DNA of 64,000 nt. Source: Neobacillus sp. YX16. GTDB taxonomy: Bacteria > Bacillota > Bacilli > Bacillales > Cytobacillaceae. The position numbers were made by a program, and so were the translations under genes. A model generated the notes under the pieces. It was not told the DNA's origin and searched no databases. It saw nothing but the letters and a program-made list of their open reading frames with translations. The DNA is taken from the NCBI RefSeq assembly GCF_030123505.1, contig NZ_CP126115.1:5594001-5658000 (forward strand), in the 5' to 3' direction. Below, one piece after another: positions 18,105 to 26,911 of this stretch (positions are counted from its first letter, which is position 1; every line of letters starts with the position of its first letter).

Positions 18105-18192
18105 GTCCAAGTGTCCAAGGGTGTCCAAGGGGACGGTTCCCATGGTCATAAATGATATTAATGTGGACCACAAGAACCGTCCCCTTGGTCCC
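18104..18192. repeat. R1 inverted pair (REPIN-like), preceded by short tandem GTGTCCAAGG units
   Basis: CCAAGGGGACGGTTCCCATGGTC (18125-18147) and GACCACAAGAACCGTCCCCTTGG face each other around a 16-base AT-rich spacer, so the whole block can fold into one long hairpin. Just before it, GTGTCCAAGG occurs twice in tandem plus a partial copy. Two inverted repetitive units form the architecture called REPIN in other bacteria; no RAYT transposase lies in the window. Confidence 0.75.
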
Positions 18193-18204
18193 TAAATCAT
18201 AATC

Positions 18205-21200
18205 TTACGAACCTATGCCTAACTCGTTTAGAATATCTTCTAGTGTTTTTCCATCCACTTGATCCACCGGAGCTGGTGTGTCGCTCACATATGGATTTAC
18301 TTTGAGATAGTTGGTTTGGACAAACTTAATATCTGTTGCATCCACGGTTCCATCCCAGTTAATGTCAGCCGCACGAGTATTAGTGCCCCATGCTTTTTGA
18401 ATCTCCAGTGCATCTTTGATATCAATCACTTGGTCTTGATTCACATCACCAGCAACTGCATTTTTAATAAAGTAGGTACTTACAAGTATCTTTTCTTGAC
18501 CATAGATAGTACCTTTGTATTCAAAACCGGACATCATTGGAATATTTACCTTAAAGTGACCTGGTAAAGTAAATTCCCATGACCATAAATCACCAGTCAG
18601 TGGTAATTTAGAGATAGCAAAACGATTGACATCCTTAACTAAACTTGGCGTAATATCAAATACGTTACCGTTCGATTGAGTTAGTTTGATGGATGCACCT
18701 GCGTTTGGCCAGTCAACATTTTTATACTTATTCGTAGTGCCTGGATTTAAAAACCCTTCAGCTGTAAGCGGGCCTTCTAGCTCAGAGAAAGAAGATAATA
18801 ATCCCCAAGTATACCCTGCTTTAATTAAATTACTAGTTCCTTCAGTATTGGCAATAGAGACAGTAGAATCTAGTTTGACAGAAGTACTAAAGGCAGAATC
18901 TTTCACTTTTAAAGTAAGATCGACCGCAGCCACTTTGTCTTTTATTTGAGTCGTTGATGGCAGATCTAATTGTACGGTTGGAGTACCTGATTTCGTAAGT
19001 GTCACTTTTGCTTCTCCATATTGACTTAACTCTGCATTTGGTTTGGCATCGACAATCTCAAAGTTTTTATCTAGATTAGCGAAAGTCCAACTAGCAGATG
19101 ATAGGGATGAAATATTATCTAATTTAAGAGTTGCCGTTACGGTATCACCCATCGTTACTTCTTTAGTTGGGCTGGTGATATAGGCGTTTGGCGCACCTTC
19201 TTTGATAAAATAATATTGTTTTGCTACTGGACTATTTACAGCAACATCTCTTCCTTTTACTATGAAACTTAAAGCAGGTATTTCTGGATGCATCACAATG
19301 TCTTCAGAAAACTTACCATCTTTATCCATATTAATTATTGGGGATAGAGATGAAGTATGCATAGCATATTCAAAGGAGGTATCGGATAAATCTACATCCA
19401 TCCCAGCATCTTGCATTTCCTTCACTTGCGGATCAGTTACTTGCATCGAAAATGGATACGTTTCTTGACCAGGTTTGTATTCGTGAAAAGGTGATTCCTG
19501 ATCAAGTGATGTAGTAACTTCTGGTTGTTCAATATCTACATAATGATCAACGTAGTTGGTAAAAGTTTTGCCTGTCACAGAAGTCGAGATCAATTTCAGC
19601 TTGTAATATCCTGGTTTTAGGTTTTCTGCAATAGCAGAAATCGGATGATCAGGATCACCAGTAAATGGATAATAACTACCAAGAATAGAAAGAATTGATA
19701 TAATATACGTATTTGTGTTGTGTTTAGTTAGATCCAATGATGTAGCATACCCAAGATCTTGACCGGTTTTTCCATCTTGCCACACCATATCCATTTTTTT
19801 CATGGGTGTTTTCATATTGAAAACTAGTGTAGGCGATGCACTACCAGAAGCCATTCCCATCGGTTCCGTTTGCGAAATTCTATATTCTAGCATTGTTGAA
19901 GCTTTATTGAGGGCAAAACCATAAAAACCTTCCTCTATTGTTTTAACGCTAAATGGAATACGATATTGCTCGGTTTTATCTTTTTGGTTTGTTAGGATAA
20001 TATAACCTGTATAGACGCCTTCTTTTGCTGTTTTCGGTAGAGTGAGCGATACGTTTACATTTTTCTTTTCATCTTTCTTCACTTGAATCACGGGATCAAT
20101 AGCTACTTTTACTCCATTGGCTTTTGGATCAGATGTTCCTTTTATCAATTGAAAATGAACGTTTGCGTTAAACTTTTTATTTTCTTTTTCAAAGTTTTGT
20201 AAAGTAACTTTTTTATTGATGGAATGGTCTGCACCTGTATAAAGTTCTCCAAAGCTGATTCCACCAGTTGTTTCTTCTATAGTGACCATTTCTTCCCCAT
20301 ACGGAATGAGGGTTTCATCTTGAACTTGAACTTTCATTCCAGGATGTACGGCTTCAAATGGATCGACACGTCCTGCTCCCTGTTCAAGCGGCAGGTAGTC
20401 TCCATTCAATGGTTCAGCCGTATTCATTAAGAGGGTCTTAATATCGCCCGGCTGCAGATTTGGATTTGCTTGTAACATTAACGCTGATATACCTGCTACA
20501 TGTGGTGTTGCCATCGATGTACCATTCTTACGGGCATAGGCACTTGTGTAATCCGTAGGAGTAGCTGGGTTGGTGATGTAAGCAGGTTCGGTGGAGAGAA
20601 TACTCACACCTGGTGCAACTACTTCTGGCTTTATATCAAAAGTTTTTAATGCTGAACCACGAGAGCTAAAATCGGCAAGCCTATCTCCCTCTGTTTTGGT
20701 AACAGTTACGTCAGTAAAGGTAAATGTGTTTTTTCCTGCTGCTACTTGTGCTTTTAATGCTTGTCCATCATGTTGTGTCACAGAGAAGGTTGGGATAAAA
20801 TCCTGTGCCTCGCCAAGATAAGCTCCAATATGTCCTTCTACATTGTTATAGAGGAGAACGGCACTCGCCCCATGTGCTTTTGCAAACTTAATTTTATCTA
20901 CCAGTGCATGGGTACCACGTTCCACTAACGCGATTTTTCCTGTCACATCTTTATTGGTATAGTCAGCATCTCCACCTAAACCAACATCCACCATTTCAAA
21001 GCTTTTCCCTTTAAATGTGGTAAGTTCATCAGAAAAGCTTCTCGCCATCGTTTGTAATTCAATCGATGACCCAGTGGCTACGTTACCCTTCATGGTCGTA
21101 ACTGGCATCGAAATATCACTTGCCCCAACAGTAAGTGCCATAGCCGCTGTTCCAGGAGAACCTAGTGAATAGAATCCCGGACCAGAGTTTCCAGCTGCTA

Positions 21201-22386
21201 CCACTGCGGTTACACCGCTTAAAACGGCATAGTTAATGGCTGTACTTGTTGGAAAGTATGGATCATTGAGAGTAGCTCCTAATGAAAGATTCATGACATC
21301 CATACCTGCGATTACTGCTTGATCGATAGCAGCAATAATATTAGCTGATGTCCCAGTACCATAAGGACCAAGTACTCGGTACACATATAGTTCCGCATCA
21401 GGAGCAATCCCCTTGACGGAAACCTCACTATTATTTTTCCCTTGTGAAACGATGGTACCAGATACATGCGTTCCATGATCTGTATAATAGGCAGAACCAT
21501 TGGCAGCAAACTCAGGTGATCCAGACTTTTTCCAATCCTCATAAGTGGCTTCCATCGGATCATTGTCATTATTGACAAAGTCATATCCGCCTTTGTAAGC
21601 ATCTTTGAGATCCGGATGATTGTAGTCAACTCCCGTATCGATAACAGCTACTTTGATTCCCTCACCCGTGATACCCTCTTTGTGAAGCTTGTCCACTCCT
21701 AAGAATGAAACAGGATCTCCTGTCGGTGTTGATTGGGGTGCATCTGGTGTACCTGGTTTCCCTTTAGAATCTGCAAGGGAAGGCGGTTCTATCGTGAAGG
21801 TGGTATCTTTGTAGATTGATTGAACGACATCCGACTGGAGCAATAATTCTACTTGATTCGCTGGTAAAGTCATCGACACTCCATTATAAGACGTTTTGAA
21901 GGATTGTTTGATTTGGTAAGGCGTTTCTACCATATTTAACCCTTTTTTAGTGGAAGGAAGCGACCGTTGCGCACTGGTTGCAGGAAAGATCTTTTTGAGA
22001 TCATTTTTGAACGAGTCATGTTCTTGATCAACTTTACTTTTTGCTACATCTCTTGTTAATGATTTTCCATCCAGAGCAGCATCCAAGACCGCCACTTGTC
22101 CTGGTTTCGATTTGAACTGAACGATAACAGAAATCTCTTTATTCTCCTTTAATTCTTTCTCTTCAAACCCTTGAAGTCCATAGTTCTCCTTTGCCTCGGA
22201 TTGGCTTAGGGCTGCTCGTTGTTCATCCGTTAAGGATGCTAAAATTTCTTCTGCATTACTTTGTGGTTCGGCTGAAGCAATCGTCATACCCGACTGCATG
22301 GACGGAAGAATTAGTCCTACCGATAGGGCAAGCGCAGTTGTATTTTTGACCGCTTTGCTAACCCATCTTCTTTTTACATTTTTCAT
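18205..22386 (-). CDS. Secreted subtilase (S8) 1 with PA, cohesin-like and dockerin-like modules
   Basis: A 1393-residue Vpr-type serine protease. The order is signal peptide (1-40), I9 propeptide (about 65-190), and S8 domain with catalytic Asp in VAVIDTGVDYNHPDL (near 245), His in DHGTHVSGTI (305) and Ser in NGTSMATPHVAG (622). A PA insert lies between His and Ser (about 475-570). Beta-sandwich modules follow, then a cohesin-like segment (about 1075-1165: MGDTVTATLKLDNISSL) and two EF-hand-like dockerin repeats (GDVNQDQVIDIKDALEIQ and ADINWDGTVDATDIKFVQ, about 1309-1362). The protein ends in KTLEDILNELGIGS, a tail shared with the next subtilase. It would degrade extracellular protein; the modules suggest assembly with partner proteins or calcium-dependent folding. 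Start ATG at 22384-22386 follows AGAGGGAAACT. Confidence 0.93.
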   Translation of the reverse strand: MKNVKRRWVSKAVKNTTALALSVGLILPSMQSGMTIASAEPQSNAEEILASLTDEQRAALSQSEAKENYGLQGFEEKELKENKEISVIVQFKSKPGQVAVLDAALDGKSLTRDVAKSKVDQEHDSFKNDLKKIFPATSAQRSLPSTKKGLNMVETPYQIKQSFKTSYNGVSMTLPANQVELLLQSDVVQSIYKDTTFTIEPPSLADSKGKPGTPDAPQSTPTGDPVSFLGVDKLHKEGITGEGIKVAVIDTGVDYNHPDLKDAYKGGYDFVNNDNDPMEATYEDWKKSGSPEFAANGSAYYTDHGTHVSGTIVSQGKNNSEVSVKGIAPDAELYVYRVLGPYGTGTSANIIAAIDQAVIAGMDVMNLSLGATLNDPYFPTSTAINYAVLSGVTAVVAAGNSGPGFYSLGSPGTAAMALTVGASDISMPVTTMKGNVATGSSIELQTMARSFSDELTTFKGKSFEMVDVGLGGDADYTNKDVTGKIALVERGTHALVDKIKFAKAHGASAVLLYNNVEGHIGAYLGEAQDFIPTFSVTQHDGQALKAQVAAGKNTFTFTDVTVTKTEGDRLADFSSRGSALKTFDIKPEVVAPGVSILSTEPAYITNPATPTDYTSAYARKNGTSMATPHVAGISALMLQANPNLQPGDIKTLLMNTAEPLNGDYLPLEQGAGRVDPFEAVHPGMKVQVQDETLIPYGEEMVTIEETTGGISFGELYTGADHSINKKVTLQNFEKENKKFNANVHFQLIKGTSDPKANGVKVAIDPVIQVKKDEKKNVNVSLTLPKTAKEGVYTGYIILTNQKDKTEQYRIPFSVKTIEEGFYGFALNKASTMLEYRISQTEPMGMASGSASPTLVFNMKTPMKKMDMVWQDGKTGQDLGYATSLDLTKHNTNTYIISILSILGSYYPFTGDPDHPISAIAENLKPGYYKLKLISTSVTGKTFTNYVDHYVDIEQPEVTTSLDQESPFHEYKPGQETYPFSMQVTDPQVKEMQDAGMDVDLSDTSFEYAMHTSSLSPIINMDKDGKFSEDIVMHPEIPALSFIVKGRDVAVNSPVAKQYYFIKEGAPNAYITSPTKEVTMGDTVTATLKLDNISSLSSASWTFANLDKNFEIVDAKPNAELSQYGEAKVTLTKSGTPTVQLDLPSTTQIKDKVAAVDLTLKVKDSAFSTSVKLDSTVSIANTEGTSNLIKAGYTWGLLSSFSELEGPLTAEGFLNPGTTNKYKNVDWPNAGASIKLTQSNGNVFDITPSLVKDVNRFAISKLPLTGDLWSWEFTLPGHFKVNIPMMSGFEYKGTIYGQEKILVSTYFIKNAVAGDVNQDQVIDIKDALEIQKAWGTNTRAADINWDGTVDATDIKFVQTNYLKVNPYVSDTPAPVDQVDGKTLEDILNELGIGS

Positions 22387-22668
22387 AGTTTCCCTCTTTT
22401 CATAGTCTAGTTGAAAATTCTCGAAAATTATTCCCGCTCTTAATTTTCAAAAAATTAACACAATAATAGATTAATAACTTTTCTACTAGGTGACAAACGG
22501 GGTTTCAGGCAAGACTTTCAACCTACTTTTCATAATCTATATAAGGAATAAAGTGGAAGTTAGTATACGAATGGCTTTGAATACAATTAGTTGAGTTGGG
22601 GTTTTCAATCATCCAAAAGAGGAAATAAGCAATTTGATAGATTACTATTATCCATATCATAAAAAAAA

Positions 22669-22702
22669 ACAAAGGACTAACGATAAACATCGCTAGTCCT
22701 TT
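22669..22702 (-). terminator. Terminator of subtilase 2
   Basis: AACAAAGGACTA and TAGTCCTTTGT with an inner CGAT/ATCG pair form the stem; A9 before it becomes a T-tract for leftward transcription. The 320-base gap 22387-22706 is otherwise AT-rich; it must also hold the subtilase 1 promoter, which I could not pin down. Confidence 0.8.
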
Positions 22703-22706
22703 GTAC

Positions 22707-25700
22707 TTAATTCAATCCCAATTTCGTAAGGATATCTTCCAAAGTCTTCCCCTCATAGATTTCCTTTGGCTCAGGTGTTGTACTTGCAGTTTGATTTTTC
22801 ATCAAGTAATGGTCTTGTATATATTTCATATCTTTTGCATCTACCATTTTATCAAAATTAATATCAGCTCTACGTTCATTTTTTTCCCAATTTTGTTCTA
22901 AATAGATGGCATCTAGTACATCGATTACGTCATCTTTATTTACATCACCTGGAATGGCAGCTTCTATATCTAATTCAGGATTCCAATGAGCTGTAATGTT
23001 ACCATTGTCATCTAAATACCCTACATGGAAGGGCTTATAGACAGTAAAATGACCAGGAATATCAACAGTTAATTCCATTTCTTCAAGTGTAGGTGATAAT
23101 CCCCCCACCTCTATTTGGGCATATCTGTTGATGGTTCCCGCATACTCTTTGCCTTTTTGATCCTTAACAGTAATAAAAGCACCTAGTTGAGATGGATCAA
23201 CCTGTAAGTTCCATGAATTACTATTTACTCTTTGAAAAGGCTTGGGAGCAGCCATGGTTCCCGAAATTTTCGAATAGGCCGGGACGATAAGAATCGGAGC
23301 AACAGCTGAAACCATGCTGGTTGTTTCATTATTTTCATTTATAAAAGAAGCAGTTGGACTGTTAAAATAAGTGATGATTTCGTGCGAATCATTTTTTACA
23401 TTTAGAATGACTTCAGCAAATGGAATATCTCCCGAAACTTTTCCGTCCGTTAACGCCACATTTACATTCAATTTTGTCTCATAACCGTCAGAGACCGATT
23501 CTGATAGGATTTCGGCATTGCCGTATTGTTTGAGATCTGGATGGATCTTCACGTCTACAACTTCTAGTAGATTTTTATCAAATGTAAAACTAGCAGCTAG
23601 ATTTTTAGCCTCTGAAATATTATTCGCCGTTAAAGTGATCTTTACTTCATCACCCATTTTTCTATATTTGTTTTTTAAGCTTCCATACACATATGGCGAT
23701 CCTTCCTTAACAAAAGTAAAGGATTTGATTTCTTTTCCGATCCCTGCTGTGTTGAATCCTTGAAGTTCAACATTTACACTTTTAGCAGTTGGATCAATCG
23801 GAATATTATAGGCAAATTTTCCTTCTGCATCAACGAAAATTTGATTGGTAAACATGAAACTATTACTCTTTTCCATGACAAAATGGCCTGACTGATCAAT
23901 CGCGATTCCTTGATTTTTATAGTCTGAATAATTTTTGTCAATGAGTGTTCCTTTAATTGGATATGATGTCGTACCAGGCTTATATTCAATAACACCTTCC
24001 TCGATATCTGTCTGGAATTCAGGACCTGTTATATCCATCATGACATGGTCTGACATTGGGAATGTTTTTCCTTCTTTATTTGTACCAATCATTTTCACCT
24101 TATAGTGTCCTGGTCCATACGGTACTTTTACCCTACTTTCTGAAATCGGTTGGTCTGGATCCCCTGTATATGGGAAATACGACCCCTGAAACACACTAGT
24201 AACATAGTACTCTATATCTTCCATAAGAGCAGAAGCCTCAAGCCGTCCTAAAAAGCCAAGTTCTTTATCTGTTTCACCATCTAGTAATACAAAATCAATG
24301 GTTTCCATTACTGACTTTGAAGTAAACCTAACTCCTGCTTGATAGGCTACATACGGATAAAAAAACGTATAGCTCGATGTCATGACCTTTGGATCTGTCT
24401 TCATTTCACGAAACCCCTCTTCTGTGACAGCAAAAGCAAAAGGTATTCGATATACTTCATTTTTGTCATGTTTGTTCTGATAAGTAACAAATCCTTCGTA
24501 CGTACCAGCTTCTGCGGTTGGAGGTACAACGATGGAGATATTCGATCCTTTTTCTTTACTACCTGGTACAGTCATGATTTTTCTGTCTACTTGTAAGGAT
24601 ACCCCATTTTTATTAGCATCCCTTGAACCACCCATCCCAACTTGGAAATCTGCTGTTACTTCAAACGTTTTTGGTTTTTTATCTTGATTTTTAAGGGTGA
24701 TAGCTCTGCTTTTGTTTATGGTCTTTCCGGTATGCAGGGATGCACCAAAGTTTAAAGCACCTGATTTTGACATAATTTCTTGTTCTTCTCCATTCGTAAT
24801 CGTTACGGATGGATTTTCTACCATGATTTCGATTTGTGAATGCAGTGCTTCATTCGCATCTACTTGACCACTTCCCGCTTCAAATACACTGTAATTCTTG
24901 CTCAGTGGATCAGCCGTATTCATTAAAATGGTCCTTACATCATCTGGTGTTAATGCTGGATCTTGCTGCAATAGTAAAGCGGCTATCCCCGCAACATACG
25001 GTGAAGCCATAGACGTACCAGAAAGTTGTTGATAGGCAGAGTCATAGTTTCCTATATAAGCTGCTCCATTCGCATAGGATGGAACAGTTGATAGCACTTG
25101 TACTCCTGGAGCGGTTACTTCTGGCTTAATCTCGTATTGAACTCTAGAAGGACCACGTGAACTAAAGTCAGCAAGATTGCCTCCCTCCAAAGTAAAGTTC
25201 CCTAATCCCGTGAATGTCACGAATGCTTCACCTAATGCTAATTGCTCCTTCACAGATACCCCATCCTCGAAGTTTAAGGAAAATGCCGGGATATAGTTGA
25301 CGGTTTCACCTACATAATAAGGGATATGCCCTTCACTTTCATTGTTATTGTAAAGAAGAACAGCTGCAGCTCCCTTATCTTTCGCCAATTTTATTTTTTC
25401 GTCAAATGACGTTTCGCCACGCGAGATCAGTACTGCCTTCCCTTTTACATCTTTTCCTACATAATTTGAAGGTTGTCCTAAACCAACATCCACAATGGAA
25501 AGAGTGTTTCCTTCAAGCAGGGAAATGTTATCACTTACATTTCTGCCTAACAAACGTAAATCTACATCTGTACCGCTGCCGTTTCCTGCTATCCCACCAG
25601 TAAATGTCGGAAGCGTAACAGCCATATCATTTGCCCCTACCGTAAGTGCTAGTGTTGATGTTCCTGGCGCCCCTAGCGTTTTCATTTCACTTCCGCTGTT

Positions 25701-26825
25701 TCCGGCTGCGACAACAGCTGTTACACCTGCCAAAACGGCATTGTTAATCGCAATGGAGGTTGGATAAAACGGATCATTGATATTGGCTCCAAGTGATAAA
25801 TTCATGATGTCCATTCCCTCACTTACTGCCTTATCAATAGCGGCAATAATGTGACTCGACATCCCACTTCCGTACTGACCAAGAACACGATAGGCATAAA
25901 GGTCTACTCCTGGTGAAACTCCCTTAACACCGTAGTCGTGATCATTTATTCCTTGACCCGCAATAATTCCTGCTACATGTGTTCCATGGGAAGTGTAATA
26001 GGAGCTTCCATTATTTACCTCAGGCCAACCTGATTTTTTCCAATCATCGTAGGTGGTTTCCATCGAATCAGCATCGTTATCTACAAAATCATAACCACCT
26101 TTATAGGCATCTTTTAAGTCTGGATGGTTGTAATCGATTCCTGTATCAATCACAGCAACTTTAATTCCCTCACCAGTATATCCCTCTGTATGAAGTTGTT
26201 CTGTCCCATGTGAAGGATTTATTGCTATTCCTGCTTTCTCATTTTCTTTTTCAATAGGTGGAGCAGCGTTAATGTTCACATCGCTCCATATAGCTTTGAC
26301 TGTCTGTGAATCTAGTAACTTCTCTATTTCATTTGCTGGCAGTGACATAGAAACCCCGTTAAAGGCTTCCTTAAATGAATGTTTGATGGTAATAGGGCTA
26401 CTTGTGCTTTTTTTAGTTTTACTACTGAGTGCATCTAAATCCTTTTTAAACTGATGGTGTGAAGCATTTACTTTCTCTTTTGCTTCCGATAGAGAGATCG
26501 TTTTCCCACTCTTTTCACTTGAGGCAACGGCCGTTTTTGCTGGTAATGCATGAAACTGCACAATGACATTGACTGGCTCACTGCCTTCGAGATTTACATT
26601 TGGGTCTAAATGCAGCCCCGATTGCTCTGATGTCTGTAATTTATGGAGTGCAGCCAACTGCTTGTCCGATAAACTCTTAAGAATCGTTTCTGCCGAAAGA
26701 TTTTCATTTGCATGTACCGTCGATAGTGGAATGATGCTAGTAGCAGTCACTCCCATTCCACCGGACAATAGCGCAAGAGCTGCGATTCCATTTAAAAATC
26801 TTTTCCTAGTTTGTCTTTTTGTCAT
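22707..26825 (-). CDS. Secreted subtilase (S8) 2 with PA, cohesin-like and dockerin-like modules
   Basis: A 1372-residue paralogue of the neighbouring protease with the same module order. It has a signal peptide, I9 propeptide, S8 domain with Asp in VAVIDTGIDYNHPDL (near 225), His in SHGTHVAGII (280) and Ser in SGTSMASPYVAG (603), and a PA insert. The cohesin-like segment is at about 1055-1150 (MGDEVKITLTANNISEAKNL). The dockerin-like pair is GDVNKDDVIDVLDAIYLEQ and ADINFDKMVDAKDMKYIQ (about 1290-1340). It ends with GKTLEDILTKLGLN. Conserved calcium-loop aspartates are present in both dockerin repeats. The tandem arrangement points to an old gene duplication. Its own stem-loop terminator and the gap to subtilase 1 suggest separate transcription. 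The start follows AGGAGATCAAATC. Confidence 0.93.
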   Translation of the reverse strand: MTKRQTRKRFLNGIAALALLSGGMGVTATSIIPLSTVHANENLSAETILKSLSDKQLAALHKLQTSEQSGLHLDPNVNLEGSEPVNVIVQFHALPAKTAVASSEKSGKTISLSEAKEKVNASHHQFKKDLDALSSKTKKSTSSPITIKHSFKEAFNGVSMSLPANEIEKLLDSQTVKAIWSDVNINAAPPIEKENEKAGIAINPSHGTEQLHTEGYTGEGIKVAVIDTGIDYNHPDLKDAYKGGYDFVDNDADSMETTYDDWKKSGWPEVNNGSSYYTSHGTHVAGIIAGQGINDHDYGVKGVSPGVDLYAYRVLGQYGSGMSSHIIAAIDKAVSEGMDIMNLSLGANINDPFYPTSIAINNAVLAGVTAVVAAGNSGSEMKTLGAPGTSTLALTVGANDMAVTLPTFTGGIAGNGSGTDVDLRLLGRNVSDNISLLEGNTLSIVDVGLGQPSNYVGKDVKGKAVLISRGETSFDEKIKLAKDKGAAAVLLYNNNESEGHIPYYVGETVNYIPAFSLNFEDGVSVKEQLALGEAFVTFTGLGNFTLEGGNLADFSSRGPSRVQYEIKPEVTAPGVQVLSTVPSYANGAAYIGNYDSAYQQLSGTSMASPYVAGIAALLLQQDPALTPDDVRTILMNTADPLSKNYSVFEAGSGQVDANEALHSQIEIMVENPSVTITNGEEQEIMSKSGALNFGASLHTGKTINKSRAITLKNQDKKPKTFEVTADFQVGMGGSRDANKNGVSLQVDRKIMTVPGSKEKGSNISIVVPPTAEAGTYEGFVTYQNKHDKNEVYRIPFAFAVTEEGFREMKTDPKVMTSSYTFFYPYVAYQAGVRFTSKSVMETIDFVLLDGETDKELGFLGRLEASALMEDIEYYVTSVFQGSYFPYTGDPDQPISESRVKVPYGPGHYKVKMIGTNKEGKTFPMSDHVMMDITGPEFQTDIEEGVIEYKPGTTSYPIKGTLIDKNYSDYKNQGIAIDQSGHFVMEKSNSFMFTNQIFVDAEGKFAYNIPIDPTAKSVNVELQGFNTAGIGKEIKSFTFVKEGSPYVYGSLKNKYRKMGDEVKITLTANNISEAKNLAASFTFDKNLLEVVDVKIHPDLKQYGNAEILSESVSDGYETKLNVNVALTDGKVSGDIPFAEVILNVKNDSHEIITYFNSPTASFINENNETTSMVSAVAPILIVPAYSKISGTMAAPKPFQRVNSNSWNLQVDPSQLGAFITVKDQKGKEYAGTINRYAQIEVGGLSPTLEEMELTVDIPGHFTVYKPFHVGYLDDNGNITAHWNPELDIEAAIPGDVNKDDVIDVLDAIYLEQNWEKNERRADINFDKMVDAKDMKYIQDHYLMKNQTASTTPEPKEIYEGKTLEDILTKLGLN

Positions 26826-26859
26826 GATTTGATCTCCTATTCAACGAATTTCCTAAGAC

Positions 26860-26901
26860 AAGAAAAAGGGAGATGCTTATTAAAACATCTCTCTTCTTTG
26901 C
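26860..26901 (-). terminator. Probable terminator of subtilase 3
   Basis: An imperfect stem with GGGAGATG facing CATCTCTC and G-U pairs, with AAGAAAAA before it giving a T-rich tail leftward. It sits in the 86-base gap between subtilases 3 and 2. Confidence 0.55.
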
Positions 26902-26911
26902 TTCCTAGATC

